Source: Serratia surfactantfaciens (GTDB taxonomy: Bacteria > Pseudomonadota > Gammaproteobacteria > Enterobacterales > Enterobacteriaceae). Taken from it: DNA of 64,000 bases. Shown here in pieces: positions 50,682 to 64,000 of the stretch. The translations under genes were made by a program, and so were the position numbers. The DNA is taken from positions 930,001 through 994,000 of the forward strand of contig NZ_CP016948.1 of NCBI RefSeq assembly GCF_001642805.2, written 5' to 3'. Within the stretch, counting starts at the first letter, position 1. Every line of letters starts with the position of its first letter. The notes below the pieces were generated by a model. It searched no databases. It worked only from the letters and a program-made list of their open reading frames with translations, and was not told where the DNA came from.

Positions 50682-52106
50682 ATGTCCAAACTAATTCCTG
50701 TGGTTATGGCCGGCGGTACTGGGAGTCGTCTATGGCCGATGTCGCGAGAATCGTTTCCTAAACAGTTTTTGTCTATTGATGACAGTGGCGTAAGCCTGCT
50801 GCAACAGACATTACAGCGTTTGTCAGGCCTGGCGGGCATTGAGGTTGCCGCCCCTCTGGTCATCTGCAACGAGGAACATCGTTTTTTAGTTGCCGAACAA
50901 TTACGCGAAATTGGACAATTAGCGACCAATATTATTTTAGAGCCCGTAGGGCGTAATACCGCGCCGGCAGTGGCGCTAGCCGCTCATCTCGCTGCTGAGG
51001 AAGACGAAGACAGCATGCTTTTGGTGTTGGCAGCAGACCATCTGATCACCAAAGTGGATAATTTTCATGCGGCTATCCAGACAGCTATCTCGTTTGCAGA
51101 CAACAATCAACTGGTCACGTTTGGCATTATTCCTGAGCACCCTGAAACAGGCTACGGCTACATTAAGCGTGGTGAACATCTTTCCGATGCGTGTTTCAAA
51201 GTTGATTCGTTCGTTGAAAAGCCTCGTTTGGAGAAAGCGATCGAATATCTCGCCAGCGGTGATTACAGCTGGAACAGCGGCATGTTTATGTTCAAGACAG
51301 CCAAGTTCCTGCAGGAGCTGCGGCAGTTCAGCCCCGAAATTTTCAGCACAACGCAGCAGTCTGTGATCAACAGTCAGCGCGACATGAATTTTATCCGGGT
51401 TGAGCAAGACATCTTCAAACATTGTCCAAGTGACTCCATCGACTATGCGGTGATGGAAAAGACGCATGATGCGGTGGTGATTCCTATCGATGCGGGCTGG
51501 AGTGACGTCGGCTCCTGGTCCTCGTTGTGGGAGGTGTCAAAGAAGGATCATTTGGGTAATGTCAACGTGGGTGAAATTATCTCGATCGATTCCAATGATA
51601 ACTACATTTCCTCTGAGTCCGCGTTGGTGGCGACCATCGGGTTGGAAAATCTTGTCGTGGTCAACACCAGTGATGCTTTGCTGATCGCTCATAAAGACAA
51701 AGTGCAGGATGTCAAAAAAGTCGTTGATGAACTTAAAAAGCGAAATCTTCATCATTTCCGCCAGCATTCAGCCTCTTATCGCCCCTGGGGAAAAATTTGC
51801 GACATCGACAGCGGCCCGCATTTCCAAGTGAAAAAGATCATTGTTCGACCAGGTGAAGGTTTGTCAGTACAACGCCATCTCCACCGTGCTGAACATTGGG
51901 TGGTCGTGAGCGGGACAGCAAAAGTTAACGTTGATGATAAAGAGTTCTTCTTATCGGAAAATCAGTCCACTTTTATTCCTGCGGGCAGTGTCCATACGTT
52001 GGAAAACCCCGGAAAAATTGATTTGGAAATGATTGAGGTCAGATCGGGCCGCTATTTGGAAGAAGATGATATTGAACGTTTGCAAGATCGCTATGGCAGA
52101 GTTTAA
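50682..52106 (+). CDS. manC: Mannose-1-phosphate guanylyltransferase / mannose-6-phosphate isomerase
   Basis: ManC (CpsB) makes GDP-mannose from mannose-1-phosphate and GTP and usually also interconverts fructose- and mannose-6-phosphate. The 474-residue type II enzyme has the pyrophosphorylase signature [19 protein letters not shown] (11-29), FVEKP, and a C-terminal cupin isomerase domain with [21 protein letters not shown] and a conserved [16 protein letters not shown] stretch. It follows the lip terminator by about 220 bases and precedes manB closely. No GDP-fucose genes (gmd, fcl) are present, so the product is used as mannose or elsewhere. Confidence 0.95.
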   Translation: MSKLIPVVMAGGTGSRLWPMSRESFPKQFLSIDDSGVSLLQQTLQRLSGLAGIEVAAPLVICNEEHRFLVAEQLREIGQLATNIILEPVGRNTAPAVALAAHLAAEEDEDSMLLVLAADHLITKVDNFHAAIQTAISFADNNQLVTFGIIPEHPETGYGYIKRGEHLSDACFKVDSFVEKPRLEKAIEYLASGDYSWNSGMFMFKTAKFLQELRQFSPEIFSTTQQSVINSQRDMNFIRVEQDIFKHCPSDSIDYAVMEKTHDAVVIPIDAGWSDVGSWSSLWEVSKKDHLGNVNVGEIISIDSNDNYISSESALVATIGLENLVVVNTSDALLIAHKDKVQDVKKVVDELKKRNLHHFRQHSASYRPWGKICDIDSGPHFQVKKIIVRPGEGLSVQRHLHRAEHWVVVSGTAKVNVDDKEFFLSENQSTFIPAGSVHTLENPGKIDLEMIEVRSGRYLEEDDIERLQDRYGRV

Positions 52107-52120
52107 AAAAGGGTTTGGCA

Positions 52121-53494
52121 ATGCAAAAGTTGACGTGTTTTAAGGCGTACGACATCCGGGGAAAATTGGGAGAAGAGCTGAACGAGGACATCGCGTACCG
52201 TATTGGGCGCGCCTACGGCGAGTTTTTGCAGCCTAAAACTATCGTATTGGGCAGCGACGTGCGGTTGACCAGCGAAAGTTTGAAGTTGGCGTTGGCGAGG
52301 GGCTTGCAGGATGCGGGTACCGACGTGATCGACATCGGCTTAACCGGTACCGAAGAAATCTATTTCGCTACGACTTATTTGAAAACGGATGGTGGCGTGG
52401 AGGTGACCGCCAGCCATAACCCTATCGATTACAATGGTATGAAACTGGTGCGTGAGGGCTCTCGCCCGATTAGCGGCGATACCGGATTACGAGCCATTCA
52501 AGAACTGGCAGAGAACAACCAATTTGATGCGCCGGCAGCAACGCGCGGCAGCTATGCCCGCCAGGATGTGTTGGGGGCTTACGTTGAACATATTCTCTCC
52601 TATGTCGATGTAAAAAACTTCAAACCGTTAAAGTTGGTGATCAATTCGGGCAACGGGGCGGCGGGGCATGTGATCGATGCGATTGAAGCAACACTGAAGG
52701 CTCAGGGCATCCCGCTGGAGTTCATCAAGGTGCATCACCAGCCGGACGGTACTTTCCCTAACGGTATTCCCAATCCGTTGCTGCCTGAGTGTCGCGCGGA
52801 TACCGCGGATGCGGTGCGTGAGCATGGCGCTGATATGGGCATTGCGTTCGATGGTGATTTCGATCGCTGCTTCCTGTTCGATGAAAAAGGCGATTTCATC
52901 GAGGGCTATTACATCGTCGGCCTGCTGGCGGAAGCTTTCCTGCAGAAACAGCCAGGAGCAAAAATCATCCACGATCCGCGTCTGAGCTGGAACACCATCG
53001 ATGTGGTCGCCGAGGCCGGGGGGGTGCCTGTGATGTCAAAAACCGGCCATGCTTTCATTAAGGAACGTATGCGTGCGGAAGACGCCATTTATGGCGGAGA
53101 GATGAGCGCTCACCACTATTTCCGTGATTTTGCTTATTGTGACAGCGGCATGATTCCGTGGTTGCTGGTCGCTGAGTTGGTCAGTGTGAAGGGACAAAAT
53201 CTGGGGCAGCTGGTACAGGATCGCATTGCTGCCTACCCGTCCTCCGGTGAGATCAATATCAAATTGGCCCAGCCGGCCGTGTCCATTGAAAGCGTCAAAC
53301 AACACTATTTGTCGCAGGCTGGTGAGGTGGACTACACCGACGGCATCAGCATGGCATTCGCAGACTGGCGTTTCAATCTGCGTTCCTCTAATACGGAGCC
53401 GGTGGTGCGTCTTAATGTCGAGTCGCGTGCCGATATTGCGCTGATGAAAGAGAAAACCGACGAAATTCTTATGCTGCTCGCTGCAAAAATTTGA
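52121..53494 (+). CDS. manB: Phosphomannomutase
   Basis: ManB (CpsG) converts mannose-6-phosphate to mannose-1-phosphate for ManC. The 457-residue alpha-D-phosphohexomutase shows the phosphoserine loop TASHNP (Ser98), the metal-binding DGDFDRC, the sugar-binding [10 protein letters not shown] and the phosphate-binding [13 protein letters not shown]. The ATG at 52121 has AAGGG seven bases upstream; an in-frame TTG at 52115 lies inside the spacer. It follows manC by 14 bases and is one operon with it. Confidence 0.95.
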   Translation: MQKLTCFKAYDIRGKLGEELNEDIAYRIGRAYGEFLQPKTIVLGSDVRLTSESLKLALARGLQDAGTDVIDIGLTGTEEIYFATTYLKTDGGVEVTASHNPIDYNGMKLVREGSRPISGDTGLRAIQELAENNQFDAPAATRGSYARQDVLGAYVEHILSYVDVKNFKPLKLVINSGNGAAGHVIDAIEATLKAQGIPLEFIKVHHQPDGTFPNGIPNPLLPECRADTADAVREHGADMGIAFDGDFDRCFLFDEKGDFIEGYYIVGLLAEAFLQKQPGAKIIHDPRLSWNTIDVVAEAGGVPVMSKTGHAFIKERMRAEDAIYGGEMSAHHYFRDFAYCDSGMIPWLLVAELVSVKGQNLGQLVQDRIAAYPSSGEINIKLAQPAVSIESVKQHYLSQAGEVDYTDGISMAFADWRFNLRSSNTEPVVRLNVESRADIALMKEKTDEILMLLAAKI

Positions 53495-53521
53495 CGCTTA
53501 GCATATCGAAGAGTCCAGGGT

Positions 53522-53543
53522 GAGGGCGGCTTTTGCCGCCCTC
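53522..53543 (+). terminator. Hairpin after manB
   Basis: GAGGGCGGC (53522-53530) and GCCGCCCTC (53535-53543) form a 9-bp stem with a TTTT loop. The downstream T tract is weak, but position and strength suggest a terminator. Confidence 0.7.
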
Positions 53544-53637
53544 TCTTCATGGTGCGCTCAGAAGGTTGTATGATGCATCCATTATCAATGGGGTGTTTTT
53601 GTCGAACCAGGATGTTGCCGAAGTGTAAGGGGTTGAT

Positions 53638-54651
53638 ATGGCAATTTTAGTTACCGGCGGCGCCGGTTACATTGGGTCTCACACCGTGCTATCGCTTCTG
53701 GAGCGTGGCGAGGACGTTGTGGTGTTGGATAATTTGTCCAACGCATCTGCAGAGTCATTACAGCGGGTGGAGAAACTGACGGGGAAAGCCGCGGTGTTCT
53801 ATCAAGGGGATGTTCAGGATGCCGAGTGCCTGCATCGTATCTTTGGCGCGCATCAGATCACTGCCGTGATCCACTTCGCCGGCCTCAAGGCCGTAGGAGA
53901 GTCAACGCGTAAACCACTCGAGTATTATCAGAATAACGTCACCGGCACGCTGGTGCTGTTGGATGCCATGCGCCGTGCCGGTGTACATGATTTCATCTTC
54001 AGTTCCTCCGCCACCGTGTATGGCGCCAATTCGCCGGTGCCCTATGTCGAGACCACGCCGATTGGCGGCACGACCAGTCCTTATGGCACGTCTAAGCTGA
54101 TGGTGGAGCAGATCTTGCAGGATTTCGCCAAGGCTGAACCGCAATTTTCGATTATTGCTTTGCGTTACTTCAATCCTGTGGGGGCTCACGAGTCCGGCCT
54201 GATTGGTGAAGACCCCAACGGCATACCCAACAACCTGTTGCCGTACATCTCTCAGGTGGCGATCGGCAAACTGGAGAAATTGGGTATTTTCGGCGGTGAC
54301 TATCCAACGAAAGACGGTACAGGCGAGCGCGACTACATTCATGTCATGGATTTGGCCGAGGGCCATCTGAAAGCGATGGATCACCTGGCAAAGATCAACG
54401 GCTTCAAGGCTTATAACCTAGGCGCCGGCGTAGGGCATTCGGTACTGGCGATGGTTCAGGCATTTGAAAAAGCGTCCGGCGTAACGATCCCTTACCAAAT
54501 ATTACCTCGCCGTGACGGCGACCTGCCTGCTTTCTGGGCGAACGCGGATCTGGCATATCGAGAGCTGGGATGGAAAGTTCGTCGGAATATCGATGATATG
54601 ATGCGCGACACTTGGAACTGGCAGAAAAAAAATCCGCAAGGGTATAAGTAA
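53638..54651 (+). CDS. galE: UDP-glucose 4-epimerase
   Basis: GalE interconverts UDP-glucose and UDP-galactose, supplying UDP-galactose for WbaP, for Glf and for the galactan O-antigen. The 337-residue SDR enzyme has the NAD-binding GGAGYIGSH (7-15), catalytic Ser124 in SSSATVYG, and Tyr149/Lys153 in YGTSK. GalE here is detached from a gal operon and sits in the polysaccharide region next to galU. AAGGGG lies upstream of the ATG. It has its own terminator. Confidence 0.95.
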   Translation: MAILVTGGAGYIGSHTVLSLLERGEDVVVLDNLSNASAESLQRVEKLTGKAAVFYQGDVQDAECLHRIFGAHQITAVIHFAGLKAVGESTRKPLEYYQNNVTGTLVLLDAMRRAGVHDFIFSSSATVYGANSPVPYVETTPIGGTTSPYGTSKLMVEQILQDFAKAEPQFSIIALRYFNPVGAHESGLIGEDPNGIPNNLLPYISQVAIGKLEKLGIFGGDYPTKDGTGERDYIHVMDLAEGHLKAMDHLAKINGFKAYNLGAGVGHSVLAMVQAFEKASGVTIPYQILPRRDGDLPAFWANADLAYRELGWKVRRNIDDMMRDTWNWQKKNPQGYK

Positions 54652-54677
54652 GAATACTGATATAAAGTTAAACAATG

Positions 54678-54708
54678 AAAAGCCCACATCAAGCTGTGGG
54701 CTTTTTTG
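54678..54708 (+). terminator. Terminator of galE
   Basis: AAAAGCCCACA (54678-54688) and TGTGGGCTTTT (54695-54705) form an 11-bp stem with a 6-base loop and extended T run, 26 bases after the stop. Confidence 0.92.
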
Positions 54709-55028
54709 TTGTTATCTGTGGCGAGAGAGGGAAGCGCAGTTTTAGTAATTAGCAATCATTCTCAATAACTTGGTGTTTTTGTTAGCGTGCTAATTATATT
54801 TTCCTTTCGTGGTCCCCCTCCAACCCTGCAGGCGCAAAAAGTACCAAGAGTCAGAAGACGCTTAGGGTTAGTGAGAACGCGTACGTGATTTTGCTTTTTT
54901 TATTGTTATTCAATACATTGAGATTTTTATTGGTGATTGGCGGTTACAGCATAGACAAATGACGTTTTGTCTATGTGGCGTTAATGTATTAACTTCCCAC
55001 ATGGGTGTATAATTCAGCCCGAAGAAAA

Positions 55029-55068
55029 CAGAGGCCCCTTGGTTGCATAGCAGAGGGCGGTGATAACG
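55029..55068 (+). promoter_or_regulatory. Degenerate JUMPStart upstream of galU copy 2
   Basis: The stretch CAGAGGCCCCTTGGTTGC, then AGCAGAGGGCGGT, parallels the JUMPStart at 26021 (CAG, TTGGTxGC, AGGGCGGT). The second half of ops is lost: GGCGGTGATAAC replaces GGCGGTAGCRTG. Downstream TTGAGTGTT also matches the sequence after the intact copy. RfaH recruitment is unlikely; it looks like a decayed duplicate. Confidence 0.55.
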
Positions 55069-55138
55069 TTGAGTGTTATCGCGATAATTTTGACATGTTG
55101 CATTAATGAAACTGAAGTCGTTGGGAGCCCCCACAGAT

Positions 55139-56026
55139 ATGCTGAAAGCTGTCATCCCCGTTGCCGGTCTTGGTACCCGCATGTTACCGGCCACAAAGGC
55201 AATCCCTAAGGAAATGCTGCCGGTTGTAGACAAACCTCTTATCCAATACATCGTAAATGAATGCGTTGCTGCCGGTATTAAAGAGATTATTCTGGTCACG
55301 CACTCGTCAAAAAATGCGATTGAAAACCACTTTGACACCTCGTTTGAATTGGAAAGCATGCTGGAGTCACGCGTTAAGCGCCAACTGCTGGAAGAAGTTC
55401 AGTCTATCTGTCCGAAAGGCGTGACCCTGATGCATGTACGGCAGGGGCAATCTAAAGGATTGGGCCATGCCGTACTCTGTGCCAGACCCCTGATCGGTGA
55501 TGCGCCTTTTGCCGTATTGCTGCCGGACGTGCTGATGGACGATATTGCCTCTGATCTGACGAAAGATAACCTCGCCAGCATGATTGCCCAATTCGAAGCG
55601 CACAGTCGCAGCCAGATCATGGTAGAACCTGTGCCAGAAAAAGACGTGTCCAAATACGGCGTGGTCGATTGTCGCGGTGTGGCCGTGGCGCCAGGCCAAA
55701 GCGTGCCGATGCATGCGATCGTCGAAAAACCTTCTCAAGAAGAGGCACCTTCAAATTTGGCCGTCGTTGGCCGCTATGTTTTGGCTGCTGATATCTGGCC
55801 GCTGCTGGAAAAAACGCCTTATGGTGCTGGCGGTGAGATTCAACTTACCGATGCCATCGCCATGCTGATGGAGCAAAAACCGGTTGAGGCTTTCGCCATG
55901 GTTGGGCGTTCGCATGACTGTGGCGATAAATTAGGTTACATGAAGGCCTTTGTTGAGTATGGTCTTCGTCATCCAACGCAGGGTGAAGCATTTTCTGAGT
56001 GGTTAAAGGGGATGTTGCAGGCTTAA
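55139..56026 (+). CDS. galU: UTP-glucose-1-phosphate uridylyltransferase, copy 2
   Basis: A 295-residue GalU-type enzyme with [19 protein letters not shown] and [17 protein letters not shown], so it retains the Thr-Arg of the nucleotide loop and lacks the GalF signature PGAWGR. The Asp of GAGDEIQL is Gly here, a change worth noting near the active site. The ATG at 55139 has GGGAG 11 bases upstream; the open frame from 55106 is not needed. It resembles copy 1 (26116) and GalF (27072) closely and stands upstream of the O-antigen operon, the position of galF in E. coli O-antigen loci. Confidence 0.92.
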   Translation: MLKAVIPVAGLGTRMLPATKAIPKEMLPVVDKPLIQYIVNECVAAGIKEIILVTHSSKNAIENHFDTSFELESMLESRVKRQLLEEVQSICPKGVTLMHVRQGQSKGLGHAVLCARPLIGDAPFAVLLPDVLMDDIASDLTKDNLASMIAQFEAHSRSQIMVEPVPEKDVSKYGVVDCRGVAVAPGQSVPMHAIVEKPSQEEAPSNLAVVGRYVLAADIWPLLEKTPYGAGGEIQLTDAIAMLMEQKPVEAFAMVGRSHDCGDKLGYMKAFVEYGLRHPTQGEAFSEWLKGMLQA

Positions 56027-56046
56027 GCGTTTGCTGTACCTGACGA

Positions 56047-56084
56047 ATCCAGCCGATTCCTAAAGTAAAATAGATCGGCTGGAT
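56047..56084 (+). terminator. Hairpin after galU copy 2
   Basis: ATCCAGCCGAT (56047-56057) and ATCGGCTGGAT (56074-56084) form a perfect 11-bp stem with a 16-base loop, about 20 bases after the stop. No T run follows, so termination is uncertain. Confidence 0.55.
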
Positions 56085-56182
56085 GTAGCTTGAGGGCAGG
56101 CTACACGCGCTCATCGTGGTGTGTAGCGAACTGGGTGCAGGAAGTTTTCCCGGTTATGAAGTCAAATCAACAGGTTGTTTTA

Positions 56183-56222
56183 AGTGTGCTCTGGTTGCCA
56201 CAATGCCAGGGGCGGTAGCGTG
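56183..56222 (+). promoter_or_regulatory. JUMPStart element with perfect ops, O-antigen operon
   Basis: A JUMPStart sequence (AGTGTGCTCTGGTTGCC and then GCCAGG) ending with the exact ops core GGCGGTAGCGTG at 56211-56222. It predicts RfaH-dependent elongation through the wzm-wbbO operon. Confidence 0.93.
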
Positions 56223-56340
56223 GCTGTGATGAGCTCAGAAACGCATGCTACCCGTCATGCCACCCAGGCTACGCTGGACCTGAAGACGTACGGCCATGTT
56301 TCATCTGTCAGGGAATTTTAATCTTAAATCGAGTTTTTAT

Positions 56341-57108
56341 ATGAAGTATAGCTTAGGTTATCTTTGGGATTTGGCTTCGGTCATCACAGAGAAAGAATTA
56401 AAAGTAAGATATAAAAGCAGCTTCTTTGGCTATTTATGGTCAATTGCTAATCCATTACTCTTTGCTATGATCTATTATTTTATTTTTAAATTGGTCATGC
56501 GGGTTCAAATACCAAACTATACCATTTTCATTATTACAGGCCTGTTCCCTTGGCAGTGGTTTGCCAGCTCAACGACTAACTCCTTGTATTCGTTTATTGC
56601 AAACGCACAGATCATCAAAAAAACCGTATTCCCGCGTTCGGTGATTCCTTTTAGTAATGTCCTAATGGAGTGCCTGCATTTCCTCTGCACGATTCCGGTC
56701 ATTATCTTCTTTCTCTATGTCTATGACATGCGGCCATCAATCGATTGGCTATGGGGGGTTCCGCTTATCGGCATCGCGCAGATGATGATGACCTTCGGGA
56801 TCGCGATGATGTTATCGACGCTGAATCTTTTCTTCCGCGATCTGGAACGTTTCATCACGCTGGGCATCATGCTGATGTTCTACTGCACGCCGATTTTGTA
56901 CTCCGGTGATATGATTCCTGAACAATATCGCTTCCTGATTGATTTTAACCCACTGGCTAACATGATACTGAGCTGGCGTGATCTTTTTATGAATGGCGTA
57001 ATTGATTATCATCAGATAGGCATGCTCTATGGATATGCGTTGCTGTTCATTATCATCGGCGTCAGCATTTTCAATAAGTTGAAGTACAGATTTGCAGAGA
57101 TATTATAA
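56341..57108 (+). CDS. wzm: O-antigen ABC transporter permease
   Basis: Wzm with Wzt exports the completed undecaprenyl-linked O-antigen across the inner membrane. The 255-residue protein is of the ABC-2 polysaccharide type with six spans; visible family blocks are VITEKELKVRYKSSFFGYLWSIANPLL near the N-terminus, GLFPWQWFASSTTNSLYSF, and NPLANMILSWRDLFMNG. The ATG at 56341 (MKYSLGYLWDL) fits the family better than an ATG at 56296 that would add 15 residues; neither has a strong ribosome-binding site. Its stop overlaps the wzt start by one base. Confidence 0.92.
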   Translation: MKYSLGYLWDLASVITEKELKVRYKSSFFGYLWSIANPLLFAMIYYFIFKLVMRVQIPNYTIFIITGLFPWQWFASSTTNSLYSFIANAQIIKKTVFPRSVIPFSNVLMECLHFLCTIPVIIFFLYVYDMRPSIDWLWGVPLIGIAQMMMTFGIAMMLSTLNLFFRDLERFITLGIMLMFYCTPILYSGDMIPEQYRFLIDFNPLANMILSWRDLFMNGVIDYHQIGMLYGYALLFIIIGVSIFNKLKYRFAEIL

Positions 57109-57848
57109 TGAGCATAGCTATAGAATTTAAAAACGTCACTAAGCGCTATCCATTATACCATCATATTGGATCTGGCATTAAAGAGTTGATTTTTAACCCT
57201 CGTAGAGCGTTGAGTTTACTGAGCGGCCGCAGTTATCTGGCGATTGAAGATATCAGTTTCCAGGTGAAAAAAGGCGAATCGGTTGCGCTTATAGGCCGAA
57301 ACGGTGCAGGGAAGAGTACGTCGCTTGGTTTGGTCGCCGGTGTGATGAAACCATCATCCGGTTCGGTTCATGTTGTTGGCCGGGTGGCTTCGATGCTGGA
57401 GTTAGGCGGCGGGTTTCATCCCGAACTGACCGGTCGTGAGAATATTCGACTGAATGCGACGTTGTTAGGCCTTCGTCGTAAGGAGTTGAAGCAGCGTCTG
57501 GATAAAATTATCGAGTTTTCCGAACTGGGTGAATTTATCGATGAGCCAATTCGAGTTTACTCCAGCGGTATGTTGGCGAAGCTGGGTTTCTCGGTCATTA
57601 CGCAGGTTGATCCAGATATTCTGATTATCGATGAGGTCTTGGCGGTCGGGGATATTTCATTCCAACGCAAATGCCTTGAAACCATTAATGAGTTCAAGAA
57701 GAAAGGAGTGACAATTCTTTTTGTTAGCCACAATCTTCGTGATATCGAAAAAATTTGCGATAGAGTCATTTGGATAGAAAACCATAAGATGAAAGTTATG
57801 GGTGAGGCTCATTCTGTTATAGCGCAATATAAAGAAGCAATGAGTTGA
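57108..57848 (+). CDS. wzt: O-antigen ABC transporter ATP-binding protein
   Basis: A 246-residue ATPase with Walker A GRNGAGKST (63-71), signature YSSGMLAKLGFSV, Walker B ILIIDEVLAVGD and switch His in LFVSHNLRD. It lacks the C-terminal carbohydrate-binding domain of the larger Wzt proteins that recognise a capped chain end. This short form is typical of the D-galactan I systems, in which synthesis and export are coupled and chain length is set by transporter competition. It is coupled to wzm by TAATG. Confidence 0.94.
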   Translation: MSIAIEFKNVTKRYPLYHHIGSGIKELIFNPRRALSLLSGRSYLAIEDISFQVKKGESVALIGRNGAGKSTSLGLVAGVMKPSSGSVHVVGRVASMLELGGGFHPELTGRENIRLNATLLGLRRKELKQRLDKIIEFSELGEFIDEPIRVYSSGMLAKLGFSVITQVDPDILIIDEVLAVGDISFQRKCLETINEFKKKGVTILFVSHNLRDIEKICDRVIWIENHKMKVMGEAHSVIAQYKEAMS

Positions 57849-57879
57849 AATTCATAACCGTGATTGCCAGGTAGTGCAA

Positions 57880-61818
<3,939 letters not shown>

Positions 61819-61832
61819 CCGGTAAGAGTTAA

Positions 61833-62975
61833 ATGAAAAAGATTTGTTATTTTATCAACTCAGATTGGTACTTTGAACTGCATTGGGTTGAAAGAGCGCT
61901 GGCGGCTAAGGCTGCAGGCTATGAAATCCACGTTGTCAGCCACTTTGTGGGAGACGACATTCAGCAAAAGTTGTCTGAGAAAGGTTTTATCTGCCACGAC
62001 TCATCGGTATCTGAGCTGTCCATCAATCCGATCAATTTCTTTGGTTCATTGACCAAGGTATGGTCGTTGCTAAAAAAAATTAACCCTGACGTACTGCATT
62101 GTATCACTATCAAACCTTGCTTGATGGGGGGGTTCTTCGCGCGTTTTTACAATAAGCCCATTATTTTAGGCTTTGTCGGACTTGGGCGCGTCTTTATGGA
62201 GGATAAATTGTCGATGAACGTCATTCGCTATCTGACGTTACATTCGTACAATCATATTTTCAAAAACCCAAAATGCTTGCTGGCCTTTGAGCATGAACAC
62301 GATCGCGATCGGCTTTTGGCGCTCACTGAAGCGAAGAAAAGCCAAACGGTTGTGATCGACGGCGCAGGGATCAATCCTGATATCTATCATTACTCGCTGG
62401 AAATCAACCGCGAAAAACCGGTCGTCTTGTTCGCCAGCCGTTTGCTCTGGAGCAAAGGATTGGGCGATCTGGTCGAGGTGAAAAAGCGGTTGGCGCATAA
62501 AGGCGTTGATTTTGTGCTTAATGTTGCGGGAATTTCCATTGTTGACGATCCGGATGCTATTCCGCTGTCGCAAATAGAAGAATGGCATCAGCAAGGGCTC
62601 ATCAACTGGTTGGGTCGTTGCAGCGATGTCTATAGTCTGATTGAAGCTTCTAACGTTGTCGCTCTGCCTTCTACGTATTCAGAAGGCATTCCGCGTATTT
62701 TGCTGGAAGCGTCTTCGGTTGGGCGTGCTTGCATCGCTTATGACGTGGGCGGTTGCCAAAGTCTGATTATTGATGAGTACACCGGAAGTCTGGTAGAGAT
62801 GCGTAATATCGATGTCTTGGCAGTGAAGTTGGAGCAGCTGCTTACCAGCCCAACCAAGCGCGTCGAGATGGGGGTGCGCAGCCGTGAGCGTATCGAGAGC
62901 AAGTTCGCCTCATCATTGGTTATTGATGACACGCTAAAGCTCTATCAGCGCGCGATCGCAACCGGAAGTTATTGA
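61833..62975 (+). CDS. wbbO: GT4-family galactosyltransferase, WbbO-like
   Basis: A 380-residue GT-B enzyme resembling WbbO, which in Klebsiella begins galactan I by adding galactose residues to undecaprenyl-diphospho-GlcNAc made by WecA (encoded elsewhere). It opens MKKICYFINSDWYFELHWVERA and shows VLHCITIKPCLMGGFFA, VLFASRLLWSKGLGDLVE and the E-x7-E motif in SEGIPRILLEASSVGRACIAYDVGG. It is the last gene of the operon, 14 bases after wbbN; gnd follows after a 253-base gap with an imperfect hairpin (TTGGGTTTT 62991-62999 / AAAACCCAA 63018-63026). Confidence 0.87.
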   Translation: MKKICYFINSDWYFELHWVERALAAKAAGYEIHVVSHFVGDDIQQKLSEKGFICHDSSVSELSINPINFFGSLTKVWSLLKKINPDVLHCITIKPCLMGGFFARFYNKPIILGFVGLGRVFMEDKLSMNVIRYLTLHSYNHIFKNPKCLLAFEHEHDRDRLLALTEAKKSQTVVIDGAGINPDIYHYSLEINREKPVVLFASRLLWSKGLGDLVEVKKRLAHKGVDFVLNVAGISIVDDPDAIPLSQIEEWHQQGLINWLGRCSDVYSLIEASNVVALPSTYSEGIPRILLEASSVGRACIAYDVGGCQSLIIDEYTGSLVEMRNIDVLAVKLEQLLTSPTKRVEMGVRSRERIESKFASSLVIDDTLKLYQRAIATGSY

Positions 62976-63228
62976 GCGTCTTGTGAAAGTTGGGTTTTTC
63001 GCTGAAAGGGCAGTGGAAAACCCAAATTTGTAAGCAAGAGCCATGGCATTAACCTAAATCGCTGTTATTGTCGCGATTGTGCAATTTTTGATGGTTCGTA
63101 ATCTGTTGCAAAGCCTATCGCACCAATCACTACCCACCCGGCTCAATCCTGAGTTAACATGTGTGCCACATCACAAAACCTGTTGGCCCGCGTTGCCAAC
63201 AGGGTCATCCTCAGACAGGAGTTCCTAA

Positions 63229-64000
<772 letters not shown>

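Larger units (their letters stand above)
54652..55138 (+). promoter_or_regulatory. galE-galU intergenic region
   Basis: A 487-base gap. It holds the galE terminator, an AT-rich promoter-like part (about 54,745-54,960) and a decayed JUMPStart, both followed by the second galU. No small protein gene is evident. Confidence 0.6.
56027..56340 (+). promoter_or_regulatory. O-antigen operon leader
   Basis: A 314-base gap between galU and wzm. It contains a hairpin near its left end and an intact JUMPStart/ops about 120 bases before wzm, and must carry the O-antigen promoter. I could not fix -35 and -10 boxes. Confidence 0.65.

Overview
The window looks like a Serratia chromosome, most likely S. marcescens or a close relative. 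The enterobacterial core genes have the order seen in E. coli and are GC-rich. The type I exporter lipBCD with its S-layer substrate slaA is a known S. marcescens arrangement, and the wzm-wzt-wbbM-glf-wbbN-wbbO cluster is the D-galactan I O-antigen set known from Klebsiella O1/O2 and from some S. marcescens serotypes. The species call is inference from gene content.

Layout. 0.2-25.5 kb is conserved core: folE, yeiB, galS and the mglBAC galactose transporter with recognisable GalR/GalS and CRP sites; then sanA, maeA, cdd, yohK, yohJ, a YdeE-like exporter and an orphan periplasmic binding protein, all on the minus strand; then metG divergent from mrp, a PAP2 phosphatase, udk, dcd, asmA, dcuC and yegH. 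25.5-40.8 kb is a capsule locus: a JUMPStart/ops leader, a galU paralogue, galF, the wza-wzb-wzc export genes, a strong hairpin, and then a visibly AT-rich block of four GT4 glycosyltransferases, a Wzy polymerase, the WbaP initiating transferase, and a coupled phosphoribosyltransferase/HAD phosphatase pair. No Wzx flippase is visible. 40.8-42.1 kb is a convergent secreted glycoside hydrolase. 42.5-50.4 kb is slaA-lipB-lipC-lipD. 50.7-56.0 kb supplies sugar nucleotides: manC, manB, galE and a second galU behind a decayed JUMPStart. 56.2-63.0 kb is the ABC-transporter O-antigen operon behind its own intact JUMPStart. gnd runs off the right edge.

How it fits together. Three cell-surface structures (a Wzy-dependent capsule, an S-layer exported by a type I system, and a galactan O-antigen) lie side by side between galU/galF and gnd, with shared precursor genes (GalU, GalF, GalE, ManC, ManB, Glf). 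Two RfaH-type ops elements suggest both long polysaccharide operons rely on antitermination. The most interesting item is the overlapping PRTase + HAD pair at 39.5-40.7 kb. I read it as a split two-step ribofuranosylation module: phosphoribosyl transfer from PRPP onto a lipid-linked glycan, then 5'-dephosphorylation. This predicts ribofuranose in the capsule. No tRNA, rRNA, CRISPR array, insertion sequence or clear pseudogene was found.
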